A stretch of 38,157 nt of DNA from Defluviitaleaceae bacterium (GTDB lineage: Bacteria > Bacillota > Clostridia > Lachnospirales > WRAA01). Positions 7,398 to 15,944 of this stretch are shown one piece after another. Each line of letters begins with the position of its first letter. Position 1 is the stretch's first letter. The translations under genes and the position numbers were made by a program. The notes under the pieces were generated by a model. The model searched no databases. It was not told the DNA's origin and saw nothing but the letters and a program-made list of their open reading frames with translations. The stretch is from positions 1-38,157 of the forward strand of contig WRAA01000001.1 of NCBI GenBank assembly GCA_009780445.1. Direction: 5' to 3'.

Positions 7398-8548
7398 TAG
7401 AAGCCTTCGCGGAAATCGGCCTTGAAGCCGTTTAGGATGCCGCCGAGGGTGGTTTGGTAGTCCCTGGTCTTGCCGAGGGCTTTCTTGATCTTGGCGGATT
7501 CGAAGAGGCTGCGTTCGTTCTCCGGGTCGATGGCCAGGGCTTTCTTGATGGCGTTCTCGGCCTTGGTGAGGTCGTAGTCCTGCCTGTGATAGGCGGCCAG
7601 GCGTGTCCACAGCTCTGCGTCTGCGCGGTTGTGCAGGATGGCTTGCTCGATAGACTTGATAGCCGCGGGGATGTTGTGCGTGAGGCGGTGGATGTCCGCG
7701 CGTATGATGTGGAAGGTGCGATCCTTGACTACTACAGAGTTAAGGGCTTCGGCGGCCTTGTCGTAGCTGCGCAGGCGTATATAGACCTGTGCCAGGCTGT
7801 AGACGTAGTGCGGGTCGTACCGGGTGGCCAGGGCTTTCTTGAAGTAGTCTATCGAGTGGCGCGTGTCGCCGGTTTCAAGGTTTAGCAGGCCGTGCATGTA
7901 GTTGATGTCGGGGTTGTTCGGCTCCAGCTCAGCCGCGGCGATCACGGCGCGAAGGCCCTGCTCCAGATTGCGGGCGCGGATGTGGCTTTCGGCCAGACCC
8001 AGCCGCAGACGGATGTCCGAAGGTTCGAGAGACACCGCGCGTTCCAGCATCTCCGCGGCCTCTTCAAAGCGGTAGAGCCGCATGAGGGACATTGCGTAGT
8101 TGTTCAGCAGCCGGTAGTCCTCACTATAGGCCAGGGCGCGTTTGTAGAGACCGGCGGCCTTGGCCGGGCTGCCTTGGCGGTAGAGATAGTCGGCGTTTTC
8201 CTTCAGCCTCTCCCACATCAGCCGGGCTTCCCACTGCGTGAGGGACGCGCGGAGCGACGAAAGCTGGACTTCGTCGTAGAACTCGAACAGGGACAGGAAG
8301 CCGATGAGCCGCGCGCTGAGCGTGTTCTTGTCGTGAAGCTGTGTAAGCTGCGTCGCGTAGTAGGGCAGGCGCAGGGTGTCGCGCGTCCAGTCGATAAACT
8401 CGCGGCTTAAAAATTCCTCCCCCGATTCGCGCCAGTACTTGAACACATGAAAAGCCGCCTCTTCAAGCGAGTAGACGTTGATGTCGGTCATTTTGAACTT
8501 GTAGGGCACCTTGGTTTCTTCGCTTGAAAGGGCGGGGTAGAGCTGCAC
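7397..8548 (-). CDS. TPR-repeat protein of the Hsp70 operon
   Basis: This encodes a 383-residue soluble protein without signal peptide or membrane segment. From about residue 115 onward it is built of tetratricopeptide repeats, for example YRQGSPAKAAGLYKRALAYS, RFEEAAEMLERAVSLEPSD, RHSIDYFKKALATRYDPHY and KAENAIKKALAIDPENE, making about seven or eight units. The first ~110 residues are non-repetitive and unfamiliar. TPR domains often bind chaperones or their clients, so a co-chaperone or scaffold role beside the Hsp70s is likely, but this is inference. It is the last gene of the operon, twelve bases after the Hsp70-vWA gene. Its TAG stop is made from the TA target plus the first G of the mobile element; without the insertion it would be TAA at the same codon, so the protein is intact. 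Confidence 0.82.
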   Translation of the reverse strand: MQLYPALSSEETKVPYKFKMTDINVYSLEEAAFHVFKYWRESGEEFLSREFIDWTRDTLRLPYYATQLTQLHDKNTLSARLIGFLSLFEFYDEVQLSSLRASLTQWEARLMWERLKENADYLYRQGSPAKAAGLYKRALAYSEDYRLLNNYAMSLMRLYRFEEAAEMLERAVSLEPSDIRLRLGLAESHIRARNLEQGLRAVIAAAELEPNNPDINYMHGLLNLETGDTRHSIDYFKKALATRYDPHYVYSLAQVYIRLRSYDKAAEALNSVVVKDRTFHIIRADIHRLTHNIPAAIKSIEQAILHNRADAELWTRLAAYHRQDYDLTKAENAIKKALAIDPENERSLFESAKIKKALGKTRDYQTTLGGILNGFKADFREGF

Positions 8549-8560
8549 GTGGAACCTCCG

Positions 8561-10642
8561 TTATAGGCGTATAAGCTCGGTGATGCTCATTGCTATGTTG
8601 TCGAGAATGTCGAAGAACTTGTCGTTCAGGTCGTAGTACTTGCCGTTGGGCTTGGTCACGGGGTCATAGGCCTCGATGCTCTCGCGATCCTTGCGCGCAA
8701 CGATGAATGTTACCACGCCGTTTGAGTTCAGCATGGTGCATATGTTGGACACGCTCTTGCCGGACTTTGTGGGAACGTGGGGCGGTGCGTCGGTGATAAG
8801 GATGAATATGTTCTTGGAGCCGGGTTCGATCACGGAGGAGTTTAGAAGCTCGATGCCCGTCTCCAGCGCATCCAGTGAGGACTCGGGGATGTCGCCGCCG
8901 TATGTCCGGGGGATGTTCTTCACCTGTTTCTGGAACTTGGCGATGTCGTTGGTGAAGTTGTATACCGAAGGTTTCTCCTTCTCGTACAGATCGCCGAAGC
9001 CGATCAGCCCCAGGCGGAACGACGCGCCCTTACTGCTGATGATGTTGCTGAACTCGATTGCGCGATCCTTCACGCCTGTGATGTATGTGTCCATCGAACC
9101 CGTGGTGTCGATGAGGAACACGACGTTCACCTTGTCGGAAGTGAGGGCTGCGCGGGCTTCGCGCGTGGGCGGCGCAGATGCCTTGCTTCTGTCGAACTCT
9201 GCGCGCTGGGTGCGGCCGCTCTCCACGTCCTTGATGAACACTTCGAAGATGTTGTTTTCGTCGATGGCGTAGGTGAGTTCGAGCCGGGTCGCGCCGGACA
9301 GGCCGGAGAAGCCCACCGTGCCGATATAGCGTTTGTCGGCCTCGTGCCCCTGCGCCCACTGGAATACGTCAACATTCACGGCGGACGCGCCGGACATTGT
9401 GGCGAAGTTGCTGTCCGACACGCTGCAGGGTATCGCGCTTCCCATGGGGATGATGGGGATAAGCTCGCGGCGCATTGTGGCCACGTCCACCACGGCCTCG
9501 GTGCCGACTATCTGGCGCGTAACCTGGCCGACCTTCACGCCGCGCCCCGGCAGGTGTATCAGGTAGTTGTAGATGGCCGCGCCCATGGCCACGGACTTCG
9601 CCGGGTCTGTCGCGCGGTACGGCTCCTTCACAAAGCCCGCCACCATGCGGCGCACCATGGGTATCAGCGTGGAGCCGCCCACCAGGATCACCTTGGATAT
9701 CTCGTCGGCCGCCTTGCCCGAACGCTTGAGGGCTTCTTCGATAATGTCGCGGCTGCGGTCTACATACTTGCGTATCAGAGCCTCGAACTCTTCGCGGGTG
9801 ATCTCGGTTTGCAGGTTCTTGGGCACGCCGTCCTGCACAAGCAGGGGGTGTATGCGTATGGGAGCCTTGTTCGCGCCGGAAAGCTTCTTCTTGGCGGATT
9901 CGGCCTCCTGCTTCAGCTTCTGGATCACGCGCTTGCGCTCGGCCTCCTCCAGAGTGTCCACGTCGATGCCCGTGGCCTCGGTGAACTTCGCCTTCATGAA
10001 GCGGATCAGCTCCAGGTCGAAGTCGTCGCCGCCAAGGTTCATGTCGCCCACGTCTGAAAGCTCCTGGAAAACTTCCTGCCCCAGCTCATCCTGCGAGACA
10101 TCCAGCACACAGGCGTCGAAGGTGCCGCCGCCCATGTCGTAGACAAGCAGGGTCTGCGCGTAACCCTGTTTGAAGCCGTATTCAATGGCCGCGGCCAGAG
10201 GTTCGCTCAGCAGGTACACATCCTTGAAGCCGGCCAGCAGCCCCGCCTGTTTTGTGGCGAATATCTGCCGGTCGTTGAAGTAGGCCGGGTGGGTGATTAC
10301 AACTTCGTTAAAGGTTTCGCCGGACTGCTCCTCCGCCGCTGTCTTGAGCCTGCGCAGGATCTGCGCGCTTACGTCCTCCGGCAGTTTTTCGTGGTCGCCG
10401 AAGTTCAGCTTCTCGCCGCTGCCCATCATACGCTTCACGGACAGGATGGTCTTGTCCGGGTAGATTATCGCGCCGGACTTGGCCTCTTCGCCCACAATTA
10501 TGCCTTCGTCGAGATAGCTGACAACCGACGGCAGGATCTCGTAGCTGCCGTCCAGCTTTACGATGTCGGTCTCGTCGTTTTTGTCGTTGTATATTACCGC
10601 CACGGAATTTGTGGTTCCAAGGTCTATTCCTAAGTAGCCCAT
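8561..10642 (-). CDS. Hsp70-family ATPase fused to a C-terminal von Willebrand A domain
   Basis: This 693-residue protein starts like DnaK with GIDLGTTNSVAVIY. It retains every ATPase motif: SVKRMMG (catalytic Lys region), THPAYFNDRQ, SEPLAAAIEYG, YDMGGGTFDACVLD (phosphate 2) and VILVGGSTLIPMVRR (adenosine). A beta substrate-binding-like region covers about residues 385-485 (VGFSGLSGATRLELTY). Instead of an alpha-helical lid, a vWA domain begins near residue 500. It has an intact metal-ion-dependent adhesion site: DTTGSM near 510, and ITDAPPH further on. vWA domains bind protein partners through the metal, so this chaperone may dock to a specific surface or client. No signal peptide or EEVD tail is present. 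It lies 17 bases after one Hsp70 gene and 12 before the TPR gene. A GGAGGC ribosome site precedes its ATG. Confidence 0.93.
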   Translation of the reverse strand: MGYLGIDLGTTNSVAVIYNDKNDETDIVKLDGSYEILPSVVSYLDEGIIVGEEAKSGAIIYPDKTILSVKRMMGSGEKLNFGDHEKLPEDVSAQILRRLKTAAEEQSGETFNEVVITHPAYFNDRQIFATKQAGLLAGFKDVYLLSEPLAAAIEYGFKQGYAQTLLVYDMGGGTFDACVLDVSQDELGQEVFQELSDVGDMNLGGDDFDLELIRFMKAKFTEATGIDVDTLEEAERKRVIQKLKQEAESAKKKLSGANKAPIRIHPLLVQDGVPKNLQTEITREEFEALIRKYVDRSRDIIEEALKRSGKAADEISKVILVGGSTLIPMVRRMVAGFVKEPYRATDPAKSVAMGAAIYNYLIHLPGRGVKVGQVTRQIVGTEAVVDVATMRRELIPIIPMGSAIPCSVSDSNFATMSGASAVNVDVFQWAQGHEADKRYIGTVGFSGLSGATRLELTYAIDENNIFEVFIKDVESGRTQRAEFDRSKASAPPTREARAALTSDKVNVVFLIDTTGSMDTYITGVKDRAIEFSNIISSKGASFRLGLIGFGDLYEKEKPSVYNFTNDIAKFQKQVKNIPRTYGGDIPESSLDALETGIELLNSSVIEPGSKNIFILITDAPPHVPTKSGKSVSNICTMLNSNGVVTFIVARKDRESIEAYDPVTKPNGKYYDLNDKFFDILDNIAMSITELIRL

Positions 10643-10659
10643 GGGGTTGCCTCCTTGTG

Positions 10660-12282
10660 TTATAACTCAACCTTGGCGAAGCGGCTCGGGTCGAAGTCCT
10701 CTTTGAAGCCGCTTGGCTCATACTCGCCGCTAAAGCCAAGATCCTCCACAGAACCCTTTATCAGGCCGCCCTCTTCCTGCGCCATCAAGGTGATTTTCAG
10801 CTTGGTCTTGCCGCTTGGGCGGACCGGCAGGCCGGAGATGGACACTTCGCCGATCAGCTTGCAGTCCTCGATAGGGTCCTCCCTGTTGATGCGTTCGAGA
10901 ATCTTCAGGCCGAAGGTTGTCATGTCCTCGGGCGTGTCGCCTTGCAGGGTGAATGTGTGGCTCTTCTTGGCCAGGGCGTAGGACGTGCCGCGGCGCACCA
11001 TGTTGAAGAAGGTTTTTTTGCCGCCGCTAACCACTTCCAGCCCGATATCGTGCGGCGCGGTGACTTCAAACTCCACCTGCGGCCGCTCCGATTCAATGTC
11101 AGGGCTGCCCAGCAGACCCAACTTCATGGCGGCGTAGTAGGTCGCGCCGATGGAGATGTCCAGCGCGGGTTTCTCGGAGGTGTAGATCTTGTCCTCGCTG
11201 CCGAAGATGTCAGTCAGCATTTCCTTGACCCACGGCATCTGCGACGAACCGCCCTCCAGCAGTACGCGGTCTACGCGGTCCGCGCTTACCGGGCCTATGT
11301 AGCATTCGCGCAGAGCCTTCTGCACAAGCTTGCGTGTCTTGTCGATGAAGTTCTTGTTCAGCTCTTCGAATTGGTCGCGGGTCATCTGCTCCACAAACGG
11401 CGGGATGCAGAACGTGAAGGGTATGCGGAAGTTCTTCACGCCGGAGAGCCTCTCCTTTACTTCCCGCGCGCGGGCGTTCAGCTCGGCCTGGTTTTCGGGT
11501 GCGAGTTCGGCAGAGCCTGTTTTTTCGCGTATCAGCTCGTAACACCGCTCGAGGATGGCTTCGTCCACATTATCGCCGCCGTGATAGGCCTCGCCGCCTT
11601 CGGAGATCACCCGGAGCTTGATGCGTGTCTCGTCCTTTTCGGCCACGTGGAAGAGGGTGATGTCAAGCGTGCCCCCGCCGAAGTCGAACACCAGTATCTT
11701 CTCGCCGATGGCCAGCACGTGGCGGAAGTTGTAGGCCAGAGCCGCGGCCTTTGGCTCTTCGATAAGGCAGATCAGCTTATCTTCCAGCCCGGCCAGGGCG
11801 GCGGCGCGCATGGTGGCCTTTTTCGCGCTGTCGTCAAAGTCGTATGGCACGGAGAGGCATAGCCCGGCGATCTCGGCCTTAGGGTTGAGGGAATGGCAGT
11901 GATCCGCCAGTTCGCGCAGGATCTTGGCGGAGATTTCCTCCGGCAGATAGTCCTTGCCGCCCAGGCTTATCTTCTCGTTGGTGCCCATTTTGCGCTTTAC
12001 GGAGCGGATGGTGGTCTCGGGGTAGATCTTCATGGAGCGGTAGGCCTCTTCGCCCACGACCCATTCGGGAGGGCGATCCTCGTCGTCCTTGCGGTACTGC
12101 ACCACAGACGGCAGGGGGATCTTGCCGAAGCCGTTGCTGATGTCGATAGGTTCGGGGCGGCCGGTATTGCCGTCCCAGTAGCTTATCACCGAATTGGTGG
12201 TGCCAAGATCCACGCCGATCACATACCAGTTTTCGTCAAGACCGCCGGCCTGTATCTGTGCCTTGTAGCTTTCCCAGTTCAA
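10660..12282 (-). CDS. Hsp70-family (DnaK-like) chaperone, 540 residues
   Basis: This is a soluble Hsp70-type ATPase with an ~18-residue N-terminal extension before IGVDLGTTNSVISYW. Intact motifs are IRSVKRKMGTNE, CLSVPYDFDDSAKK, IEEPKAAALAYNF, VFDFGGGTLDITLF and VLLEGGSSQMPWVKEM. The nucleotide-binding domain occupies roughly residues 19-400, followed by a beta domain including VSISGLPVRPSGKTKLKITL. It ends in an unusual tail with VEDLGFSGEYEP and lacks the helical lid and C-terminal motif of DnaK, so it is shorter than the usual ~610-640. Its N-terminal extension and DLGF tail are shared with the degenerate Hsp70 encoded just upstream, suggesting tandem duplication. It is not a housekeeping dnaK: no grpE, dnaJ or hrcA flanks it. 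Confidence 0.92.
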   Translation of the reverse strand: MNWESYKAQIQAGGLDENWYVIGVDLGTTNSVISYWDGNTGRPEPIDISNGFGKIPLPSVVQYRKDDEDRPPEWVVGEEAYRSMKIYPETTIRSVKRKMGTNEKISLGGKDYLPEEISAKILRELADHCHSLNPKAEIAGLCLSVPYDFDDSAKKATMRAAALAGLEDKLICLIEEPKAAALAYNFRHVLAIGEKILVFDFGGGTLDITLFHVAEKDETRIKLRVISEGGEAYHGGDNVDEAILERCYELIREKTGSAELAPENQAELNARAREVKERLSGVKNFRIPFTFCIPPFVEQMTRDQFEELNKNFIDKTRKLVQKALRECYIGPVSADRVDRVLLEGGSSQMPWVKEMLTDIFGSEDKIYTSEKPALDISIGATYYAAMKLGLLGSPDIESERPQVEFEVTAPHDIGLEVVSGGKKTFFNMVRRGTSYALAKKSHTFTLQGDTPEDMTTFGLKILERINREDPIEDCKLIGEVSISGLPVRPSGKTKLKITLMAQEEGGLIKGSVEDLGFSGEYEPSGFKEDFDPSRFAKVEL

Positions 12283-12316
12283 ACGTTATGCACCTCCTTG
12301 GATGTTGAACAGGCTC

Positions 12317-13927
12317 TTATATGAAGAAGCTCTTGTCGGCGGCGATGTCCGTCTTGGGGAACATTTCGCCGAAGCCCAAGTCTCTTACGCGGCATGTTAC
12401 GCAGTTGAAGTTTTTGAAGGATATGTCGACGCACAGGCGTGTCGCGCCGCGTGGGCGTTCGGGCAGGCCGCGCAGGGTGACTTCTTCCGCGAAGGTGATG
12501 TCGCCGCGTTGGTCCCGCCGGAAGAACCTTATGCCGGGAGGTTCGGCGGCGATAGCGTCGCCCAGTATGAAGTGGACGGGCGGGCGTTTCTGCCACCAGA
12601 AGGAGCTTTGCTCCACGATAGGCACGAAGCGTTCGCGCCGGCCGGAGGTGATCATGATGCCGATGTCCACGTTCACGCGGTTCAGGTCGGTGATCGTAAG
12701 CTCCAGCTTGGGCAGGAGGCAGAGGGAGCGTGCGGCGGAAACAGCCGCGCCTTCCGACACGCAGGACTTTGAGTTCTTGCGAAAGTGCAGGCTGCCCTCC
12801 GGGAAGATGCCGCGCAGAACATCCCGCGCCCACATCATCTCGAAGCCGCCGCCGTAGGCCAGCACCGTGCCGATGTCCGACGCTTGCAGGCTGCCGCCGT
12901 CGTGGGTGTTGTTCTTGAGAAGCTTCGCGATAAAGTCCTTCATGCGAAGCTCGATATCGCCGATGAGTGAGGCGACCTCGCCTTCGCTGACGCTGCGCGA
13001 AAACGCGGGGTAGGCGAAGTTGAAGTAGAGCCGCGCCGGCTTGGCCTTGATGCTCTTTTGGAACAGGATGTCGCGGTGCTGGAATGTGAACGCGTCCAGA
13101 TGCGCCTGTACGGCGGGTGTTATCTTGTCGGCCTCCGGCGCGAAGTTGTCGCGGTAGAACAGGCCGAACAGATCCGACACAAGGCTGTTGACCACATTGG
13201 TGCTGACATTACCCTCGAACAGGGAGGACGTGGAGCGCAGATGTACGCTGTCCTGCGCCATTGAGGTGATGTCGAACACCGTGCCGCGAAGCTCGCGCGA
13301 ACCAAGATCCAGCAGCAGCACACGCCCGGCAAGAGGCGCGGACGTTTTGCGCCCCCTGCCCGCGGCAAGGCTGCTGCCGTGGAAGTATCCGTGCAGCACG
13401 CACTCGCGGTCGGTCACAAGGCCGATCAGCTCCTTCTCCAGCCCCGCCTTGTTGAAGGCCAGCAGGAACTCGGACCTTGCGTCGTCGCTGAGATAGCCGG
13501 GGATGGCCGCGGCCACGCCCACGATCTCGGCGCGCGGGTTGATGCTGTAGATGTGCGACACAAGCTCCTTGATGAACATTCCCAGAAGCGTCACAACAGA
13601 CACGGAACGCCCGTCCACATCCACATATTCATGCTTGCCGAGCCGCTCCACAAGCCCGGTCACAAGCACGTTGCCCAACGCGTTGTCGCCAAGTACGGCA
13701 TATTCGCCGTAGACCCACTCGCGTGTCTCCGCGATATACTGCATCGCCGTCGGCACGGAGGGCTTGCCGTATCCGCCGGAGATGTCCACGACCTCCGCCT
13801 GGCCGGAGCCTGCGTTAAACAACGACAAACTCGAAGAATCGTTGCCGATATCTATGCCCAGCACAAACTGCGCCTCTTCAAGAGACGCGCCCGCGCTTAC
13901 TAGGTTGTGGAACTTTTTCCAATACAT
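12317..13927 (-). CDS. Degenerate Hsp70-like protein (probable pseudo-ATPase)
   Basis: This 536-residue protein aligns over its length with the Hsp70 encoded downstream: MYWKKFHNL...LGIDIG matches MNWESYKAQ...IGVDLG, and C-terminal VRDLGFGEMFP matches VEDLGFSGEYEP. Its nucleotide-binding motifs are altered. GTTNS reads GNDSS, the SVKR catalytic-Lys segment reads GLVER, the E-P-x-A-A segment reads DRECVLHGY, phosphate-2 GGGT-D reads LDLGSRELRG, and the adenosine GGS motif reads AYGGGFEMMW. It is therefore unlikely to hydrolyse ATP normally and may act as a structural or regulatory partner. ATG 13927 follows AGAGG at good distance. The open frame extends 29 codons upstream, but that part lies in a hairpin array and is not protein-like. 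Confidence 0.87.
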   Translation of the reverse strand: MYWKKFHNLVSAGASLEEAQFVLGIDIGNDSSSLSLFNAGSGQAEVVDISGGYGKPSVPTAMQYIAETREWVYGEYAVLGDNALGNVLVTGLVERLGKHEYVDVDGRSVSVVTLLGMFIKELVSHIYSINPRAEIVGVAAAIPGYLSDDARSEFLLAFNKAGLEKELIGLVTDRECVLHGYFHGSSLAAGRGRKTSAPLAGRVLLLDLGSRELRGTVFDITSMAQDSVHLRSTSSLFEGNVSTNVVNSLVSDLFGLFYRDNFAPEADKITPAVQAHLDAFTFQHRDILFQKSIKAKPARLYFNFAYPAFSRSVSEGEVASLIGDIELRMKDFIAKLLKNNTHDGGSLQASDIGTVLAYGGGFEMMWARDVLRGIFPEGSLHFRKNSKSCVSEGAAVSAARSLCLLPKLELTITDLNRVNVDIGIMITSGRRERFVPIVEQSSFWWQKRPPVHFILGDAIAAEPPGIRFFRRDQRGDITFAEEVTLRGLPERPRGATRLCVDISFKNFNCVTCRVRDLGFGEMFPKTDIAADKSFFI

Positions 13928-13949
13928 AACATGCCTCTTACTTAAGGTG

Positions 13950-14089
13950 AGTTCGATGAACAAAAACCATTCATCGAACTTTGACTGCATCCGCACAATT
14001 TGCGGAAAGATCACCGCAAATTCTGCGGATAACCTGAAAAATGCTTCGCATTTTCAGCCGCTCACGCGGCCGGTTCGACTTCGTCGAAC
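13950..14089. repeat. Array of five consecutive stem-loops between two operon genes
   Basis: The 167-base gap between the GrpE-like gene and the degenerate Hsp70 gene is nearly filled by inverted repeats. They are AGTTCGATGAA/TTCATCGAACT (13950-13980, 11 bp); a 17-position stem with one mismatch (13989-14030), each arm of which is also self-complementary; CTGAAAAATGC-TTC-GCATTTTCAG (14034-14057); GCCGC/GCGGC (14057-14070); and GTTCGAC-TTC-GTCGAAC (14073-14089). The stems differ in sequence, so this is not a CRISPR or a repeated element. It could control relative expression of the flanking genes by RNA processing or stability. Confidence 0.75.
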
Positions 14090-14094
14090 TCAGA

Positions 14095-15936
14095 TTACTT
14101 GGCGGCGATAACGCTGGCGCGAACCAAGACCGTGTCGCCTTCGCGGTAGCCGCTGCTGAAAGTCTTGACAATTTCGCCCTTGGCGAAACCTTCGGTGCGC
14201 TCGGCCATGAGAACGTCGTGTTCCTTGCCGTCGAAGCTGTCGTGGGGCTGTGGCTGTATGCGTGATATGCCGTTGCGGCCCAGGATCTCCAGCAATTCGG
14301 CGTGGGCGTTGTGCAGTGCGGCGGCATATTCCTGCGAAGGGGTGTTCGCGGGTTCTGTGGTGAGCTTGCTTACGGAGAAGTTCATTATCTCGTCGAAGGT
14401 TCCCATTTCGTAGAGCAGCACCTCGCGCTTGAAGGTCAGAATGTGCTTGTGGATCTCGCTTTGCCACACGGCCGAAGTTTTGCCCACGCGCTGGGTGAAG
14501 CTCTGTTCATAGGCTTGCTCGAAGGCGGCCTCGACGGTTTGCAGGATGTTCTCGGGCTTGACGCTTGGCAGGACGGGCAGCAGAGCCGCCTCGACCTCCG
14601 CGCGCAGAGCATCAAACACGGAGCTTAGAAGCTCGCGCCCGTCTGCCATGTAGTTCACAAGCTTGCGCATGGCCTCTTCGTAGAACTCGCCCTTGCTGTC
14701 CTGTATGTTCATGATCTTGATGGCGGTGGTCTCGTTGATGCCGGCTATTATCTCGGCGCCGGGCTGGCCGTCCAGCTCGTCCTTGCGGTTGGCGGCGTAT
14801 TCGTGGGTTTTGCGGAACACCTCGGCGATCTCGCCGGCCATGATGGTGGATTGCGTGACGCTCTTGCGAAGCTCGTATAGAGTGTGATCCAGCCGCGCCT
14901 TGGATACCTTGGTGTCGATAATCTCGAGAAGGACAGCGGACAGGCTCTGCCTGTACGCGCTGTGCAGCGCCGGCAGTTCTGCCTTGATCTGCTCCAGCGC
15001 GGCCGCGGGGAAGAGGTCCGGCTCTGCCAGCTTCGCGAAGATGTCCGCGTGGTAGCTGTCATAACTTTCAAAGGGCGGGCGGCCGGGGCAGTCGTCCTGA
15101 TTCAGGGCGGAGCGAAAGGCCTCCAGCACCTTGTCGGCCTCCTGCGTGAAAACTTGGTAGCACTCGCGTATGGCGCAGAGCGCGGGCTGTTCCTCCGCTT
15201 CGCTGGTCAGCGCGCCCAGCTGTATCTTGACGATAGGCTCGAGGATGTCGCGCTCGGTCTCGATCATGCGGAAGTAGTAGCTTGCGGACTTGCGCAGGTT
15301 TAGGTCGTTCAGCGCGGCCACAAGCTCGCGGCACTTGCCGCAGTAGACGGTGTATGTCGGCCGGCTCAGTGCCCGGGCATGTTGTACGAGTTGCGCAAAC
15401 GCGGCGCGCGCTCCCGGTTCGATGTCCCCGGCGTTGGCGGCGTATAACGCGCTCTGTATGTGTGCGCGGGCGTTCAGCGCGTCCTTGGGCACGAGCTTGT
15501 ATTCCCTGTAGAAGCCTTGCAGCACGCAGGCCACCAGCCTGTTTTTTTCGGCGGTGACGGGGTTGCTGCCGGCGAAGCCGCCGTTTTCCTCGGCGAACTT
15601 AAAACGCGATGATATTACGGCGGCGATTCCGTCGAAGATGCCCTGCGCCCTGTCGTCCGTGCAGGGGGTGTCCGGGCGGACAAGACCCAGTATCACGGCA
15701 TAGCGTTCTATCAGGCGTGAGTAGACCTCATAGGCGCGTTCGTCAATGCCGTTTAACTTGGCCAGGGAGCCGGACAGCACAATCTTGTGCGACACACTCT
15801 TGCCGAAGCCGGATATAAGCCGCGCGGCAAACTTGTCGGACACCGCGCCGCCAAAGCGTTCCAGATCGGCCAGGGCCACACGCAGCGGCTGTACGTTAGT
15901 ACCGGACGGCCTGGGTTTTCGTTGACGCTTAGACAT
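14095..15936 (-). CDS. Large helical protein with C-terminal GrpE-like domain (probable nucleotide exchange factor of the Hsp70 operon)
   Basis: This 613-residue soluble protein has no signal peptide. Residues about 1-540 look mainly helical, with coiled-coil-like stretches and no family I recognise. The last ~70 residues resemble the GrpE C-terminal beta domain. The segments run LLEILGRNGISRIQP, then DSFDGKEHDVLM (GrpE: FDPxxHEAV), then GEIVKTFSSGYREGDTVLVR and ASVIAAK (GrpE: GTVVEVLQKGYKLxDRVLRPAxVxVAK). GrpE releases ADP from DnaK, and this domain contacts the Hsp70 ATPase lobe. Its place between Hsp70 genes (eight bases after one) fits a dedicated exchange factor. GrpE is normally about 180-200 residues, so the ~540-residue N-terminal region is an unusual addition. 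AAGGTGAG precedes the start. Confidence 0.75.
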   Translation of the reverse strand: MSKRQRKPRPSGTNVQPLRVALADLERFGGAVSDKFAARLISGFGKSVSHKIVLSGSLAKLNGIDERAYEVYSRLIERYAVILGLVRPDTPCTDDRAQGIFDGIAAVISSRFKFAEENGGFAGSNPVTAEKNRLVACVLQGFYREYKLVPKDALNARAHIQSALYAANAGDIEPGARAAFAQLVQHARALSRPTYTVYCGKCRELVAALNDLNLRKSASYYFRMIETERDILEPIVKIQLGALTSEAEEQPALCAIRECYQVFTQEADKVLEAFRSALNQDDCPGRPPFESYDSYHADIFAKLAEPDLFPAAALEQIKAELPALHSAYRQSLSAVLLEIIDTKVSKARLDHTLYELRKSVTQSTIMAGEIAEVFRKTHEYAANRKDELDGQPGAEIIAGINETTAIKIMNIQDSKGEFYEEAMRKLVNYMADGRELLSSVFDALRAEVEAALLPVLPSVKPENILQTVEAAFEQAYEQSFTQRVGKTSAVWQSEIHKHILTFKREVLLYEMGTFDEIMNFSVSKLTTEPANTPSQEYAAALHNAHAELLEILGRNGISRIQPQPHDSFDGKEHDVLMAERTEGFAKGEIVKTFSSGYREGDTVLVRASVIAAK

Positions 15937-15944
15937 ATCTCACC

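Noticed and set aside
12317..13927. Degenerate Hsp70 as a pseudogene
   Set aside because: The frame is open over the whole family length with no internal stop and the C-terminal paralogue motif is kept, so it is called a CDS.
13928..14014. Extended N-terminus of the degenerate Hsp70 from 14014
   Set aside because: The extra 29 codons run through hairpins, do not resemble Hsp70, and a good ribosome site supports ATG 13927.
13950..14089. CRISPR-like array
   Set aside because: Stems of successive hairpins have different sequences and there are no constant repeats with unique spacers; no cas gene is in the window.
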